From positions 1 through 25,566 of the forward strand of contig FR887304.1 in the NCBI GenBank assembly GCA_000436755.1: a stretch of DNA of 25,566 nt. Direction: 5' to 3'. Within the stretch, counting starts at the first letter, position 1; each line of letters begins with the position of its first letter. The notes below the pieces were generated by a model. That model did not search any database. It worked only from the letters and a program-made list of their open reading frames with translations, and had not been told where the DNA came from. Origin of the DNA: Clostridium sp. CAG:253. Lineage in GTDB: Bacteria; Bacillota; Clostridia; Lachnospirales; Lachnospiraceae. Below are positions 23,639 through 25,566 of the stretch, piece after piece. The position numbers and the translations under genes are program-made.

Positions 23639-25566
23639 CTACATATTAATATCAACATTCTTTATACTGTCAAGTATATTTTTTATTTCCTCCATCATTG
23701 CTTTATAAGCCATCTGCTTTTGATCTCCATCCTTTAGATTTGAATACTCATCTACACAAATTTTATGAATATTATTTGCTACTAATTTTCTGTACTCTTC
23801 ACCGCTTACTTTAGCTTTGATGTTATTCATAGTTTGGGTTTCCAATGCTAAAAACGGAGTTTCTATACATATTGCATTGACAACTGTCTCATCAAGCAGT
23901 TCCTGTAAAATTCTAATATCCTCATCAATTTCTTCTCTTACGTCATCAATAGACCTGTCCCTTTTTCCATTAAAATACTGCTCATATGATTCTTTCGTTA
24001 ATTCCATTTCTGATATATTTTTACCGGCATCCATATACTTGTTAACTATTTCCTCAAAATTTCCCGACAATATTCCCCATTTTGTTTCCTTGTCATTATT
24101 TAAATCAATTCTTTCTACTATTTTTTGCACAATCTCTATAACTTTCTCACCTTCAACAGATGAAATAACTCTTATTAATGCTGCCATCTCAGGGCTTACT
24201 GCAATTCCTGCCACATTTTCGATAATTTCAATAGCCTTCTTTGTATTTTTTGAATTTGCCTTTTGTTTTTTAGAATGAAACAATATTGTATAAAGCACTC
24301 CCTGTTTTCCCGGAGGCAATTGATCATCAAAATTATCGGAATACATTGCAAGACTGTAAAAGTTAGCTCTTGCAGCTTCAAATCTATCCCATCTGCTCAT
24401 GTCCCCGAACGAATACTGTATTAATATTTCAAATAAATCTACAGAAAAACGCTCAATCAAACTCTTATAATATCCTGAATTGCTATCAATCCCTTTTTGA
24501 CAATGTATAAATTCATTTATTATAGATTTCAATTCACTATAATATGGATTATTCTCAGTTATACCTAAAGCTTCCTCAAATATTTTTTCTATGTTTTCAT
24601 CGCAATTCTCATGTTCCTGAATTGCCAATTGTACAATTCCACTCGAAAAAGCATTGTAAATCAAAGGATATTTTGCTTTTCTAAGACACATGTCTACATC
24701 TTTTGCAGCATACACAGCATAAATTGAATCATTATGATTACATGCTATTCTAAATTCAGCATCCTTAATTCCATACTCCTCAACAGTCAATTTTTCAATA
24801 ACATCTTTTTTCATTTTAGATGTCAATACTTGTTTTTCAGGTGAATATTCTCTTTTAAAATTGTTATGATACTCTTCGATTGCCTTTATAATCTTATCTC
24901 TTGAATCATCTAACTTCTTCGTAACTAAATCAGAAATCCCTAATGAACTATCAAATCCTGAATAAATGTCTTCTTCAAATTCTCCATCAAAAACTTTCCG
25001 TATATCATTTTGAAGTCTGTTTATTTTGCTTTTTAATACCTCAAACCTTTCTGTCTTATTGTATTCCTCTAACTTTCTTTTAATACAATCAATTCCATCA
25101 TCAATTCCATACCCATTTAGCTTATCAATAGTTTCAGTACCATCTACTTTACCGTCTGCTTCTAATTTTGCTAATGCTGACCCGGCAATGACTCTACTGT
25201 CTACTAATTTTTCATTTATGATAGCTTTATCCAATAATTCTGTCTTAATTTCATTAATGTTTGCTTGTAATTCTTCTTTAGATTTTGTGTAATCTGCCTT
25301 ATTTGCAAATACAAATATTTTATCTCCAATTCTTACACCATCTTCATCAGATTCTTTTGCAAACATTTTTAATTCCGGCTGATTTAAACTCGGCTGATTT
25401 GCTCTAGCAATGTATATAATAGCATCTGCATCTCTCATTTTTTTACTTGTCTGTTCTTTATGAATTTGTGTTGGTGAATCAAACCCCGGAACATCATATA
25501 TTATCACATTTTGCATTTTATCCAATTTATCTGAATATATTATTATTTCTTTTACAGCCAATGCAT
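23639..25566 (-). CDS. Dynamin-like GTPase (first of tandem pair), 5' cut by window edge
   Basis: At least 640 residues of a second dynamin-family GTPase are in the window; the N-terminus with the P-loop lies beyond position 25566. The first visible motif is IYDVPGFDSP (G3, about 21-30 of the visible part), followed by FVFANKADYTK (G4, NKAD at 87-90) and VIAGSALAKL (G5-like). The rest is a helical stalk without evident membrane segments. The frame is open to the edge (residues A-L-A-V-K-E), so the apparent TTG start near the edge is not the real one. It precedes the 923-residue GTPase by 22 bases in the same operon. Tandem, non-identical dynamin-like genes commonly work as hetero-oligomeric pairs. 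Confidence 0.87.
   Translation of the reverse strand, partial: ALAVKEIIIYSDKLDKMQNVIIYDVPGFDSPTQIHKEQTSKKMRDADAIIYIARANQPSLNQPELKMFAKESDEDGVRIGDKIFVFANKADYTKSKEELQANINEIKTELLDKAIINEKLVDSRVIAGSALAKLEADGKVDGTETIDKLNGYGIDDGIDCIKRKLEEYNKTERFEVLKSKINRLQNDIRKVFDGEFEEDIYSGFDSSLGISDLVTKKLDDSRDKIIKAIEEYHNNFKREYSPEKQVLTSKMKKDVIEKLTVEEYGIKDAEFRIACNHNDSIYAVYAAKDVDMCLRKAKYPLIYNAFSSGIVQLAIQEHENCDENIEKIFEEALGITENNPYYSELKSIINEFIHCQKGIDSNSGYYKSLIERFSVDLFEILIQYSFGDMSRWDRFEAARANFYSLAMYSDNFDDQLPPGKQGVLYTILFHSKKQKANSKNTKKAIEIIENVAGIAVSPEMAALIRVISSVEGEKVIEIVQKIVERIDLNNDKETKWGILSGNFEEIVNKYMDAGKNISEMELTKESYEQYFNGKRDRSIDDVREEIDEDIRILQELLDETVVNAICIETPFLALETQTMNNIKAKVSGEEYRKLVANNIHKICVDEYSNLKDGDQKQMAYKAMMEEIKNILDSIKNVDINM

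Overview
The window looks like the chromosome of an AT-rich, low-GC Gram-positive anaerobe, most likely a member of the Lachnospiraceae (Clostridia). The reasons are strong AGGAGG ribosome binding sites, TTGACA/TATAAT promoters, a YjfB-type motility peptide, a TPP-riboswitch-controlled thiD, a PD-(D/E)XK (Rpn-like) nuclease remnant, and a Ter/TelA/YceG gene set of the Firmicutes type. The genus is inference. No rRNA, tRNA or CRISPR array was seen.

Layout. (1) 1-1440: a TPP riboswitch with promoter and intrinsic terminator drives thiD leftwards. A small yjfB-like gene is transcribed rightwards from an adjacent perfect promoter. (2) 1455-3266: a LacI-family repressor gene with a strong promoter, a CRE-like operator in its own leader, and a 577-bp gap holding palindromes, a plus-strand terminator (possible small RNA) and the terminator of the next operon. 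(3) 3267-5420: purine salvage, apt followed by an AzgA/PbuG-type purine permease. (4) 5508-6893: an M50-like membrane metalloprotease and a HAD phosphatase. (5) 6948-15764: a seven-gene leftward operon (rhomboid protease, YceG-like protein, TelA, three TerD paralogues, PMCA-type calcium P-type ATPase). (6) 16000-19253: a C-C bond lyase (CitE-like) on the plus strand, convergent with a minus-strand pair, PRTase_2/TRSP and StiP/PELOTA. (7) 19283-19664: a deleted nuclease remnant with its promoter. (8) 19884-25566: a leftward operon of two dynamin-like GTPases (the first cut by the window edge), two small unrecognised proteins (one with a membrane segment) and a 40-residue zinc-ribbon peptide, closed by a strong terminator.

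Regions 4-6 together match the Ter-dependent stress response with its predicted 'biosynthetic module' (TerD, TelA, YceG, HAD, C-C bond lyase, two PRTase-like proteins), a set predicted by comparative genomics to make a nucleoside-like metabolite. Here it is combined with a calcium pump (TerD proteins bind calcium) and two intramembrane-type proteases. The ATP-grasp and TerC members often found with it are absent from this window. Region 8 is the least explained: a two-GTPase membrane-remodelling candidate with three tiny accessory proteins, markedly AT-rich, beside the stress cluster. It is the best candidate for an undescribed system here.
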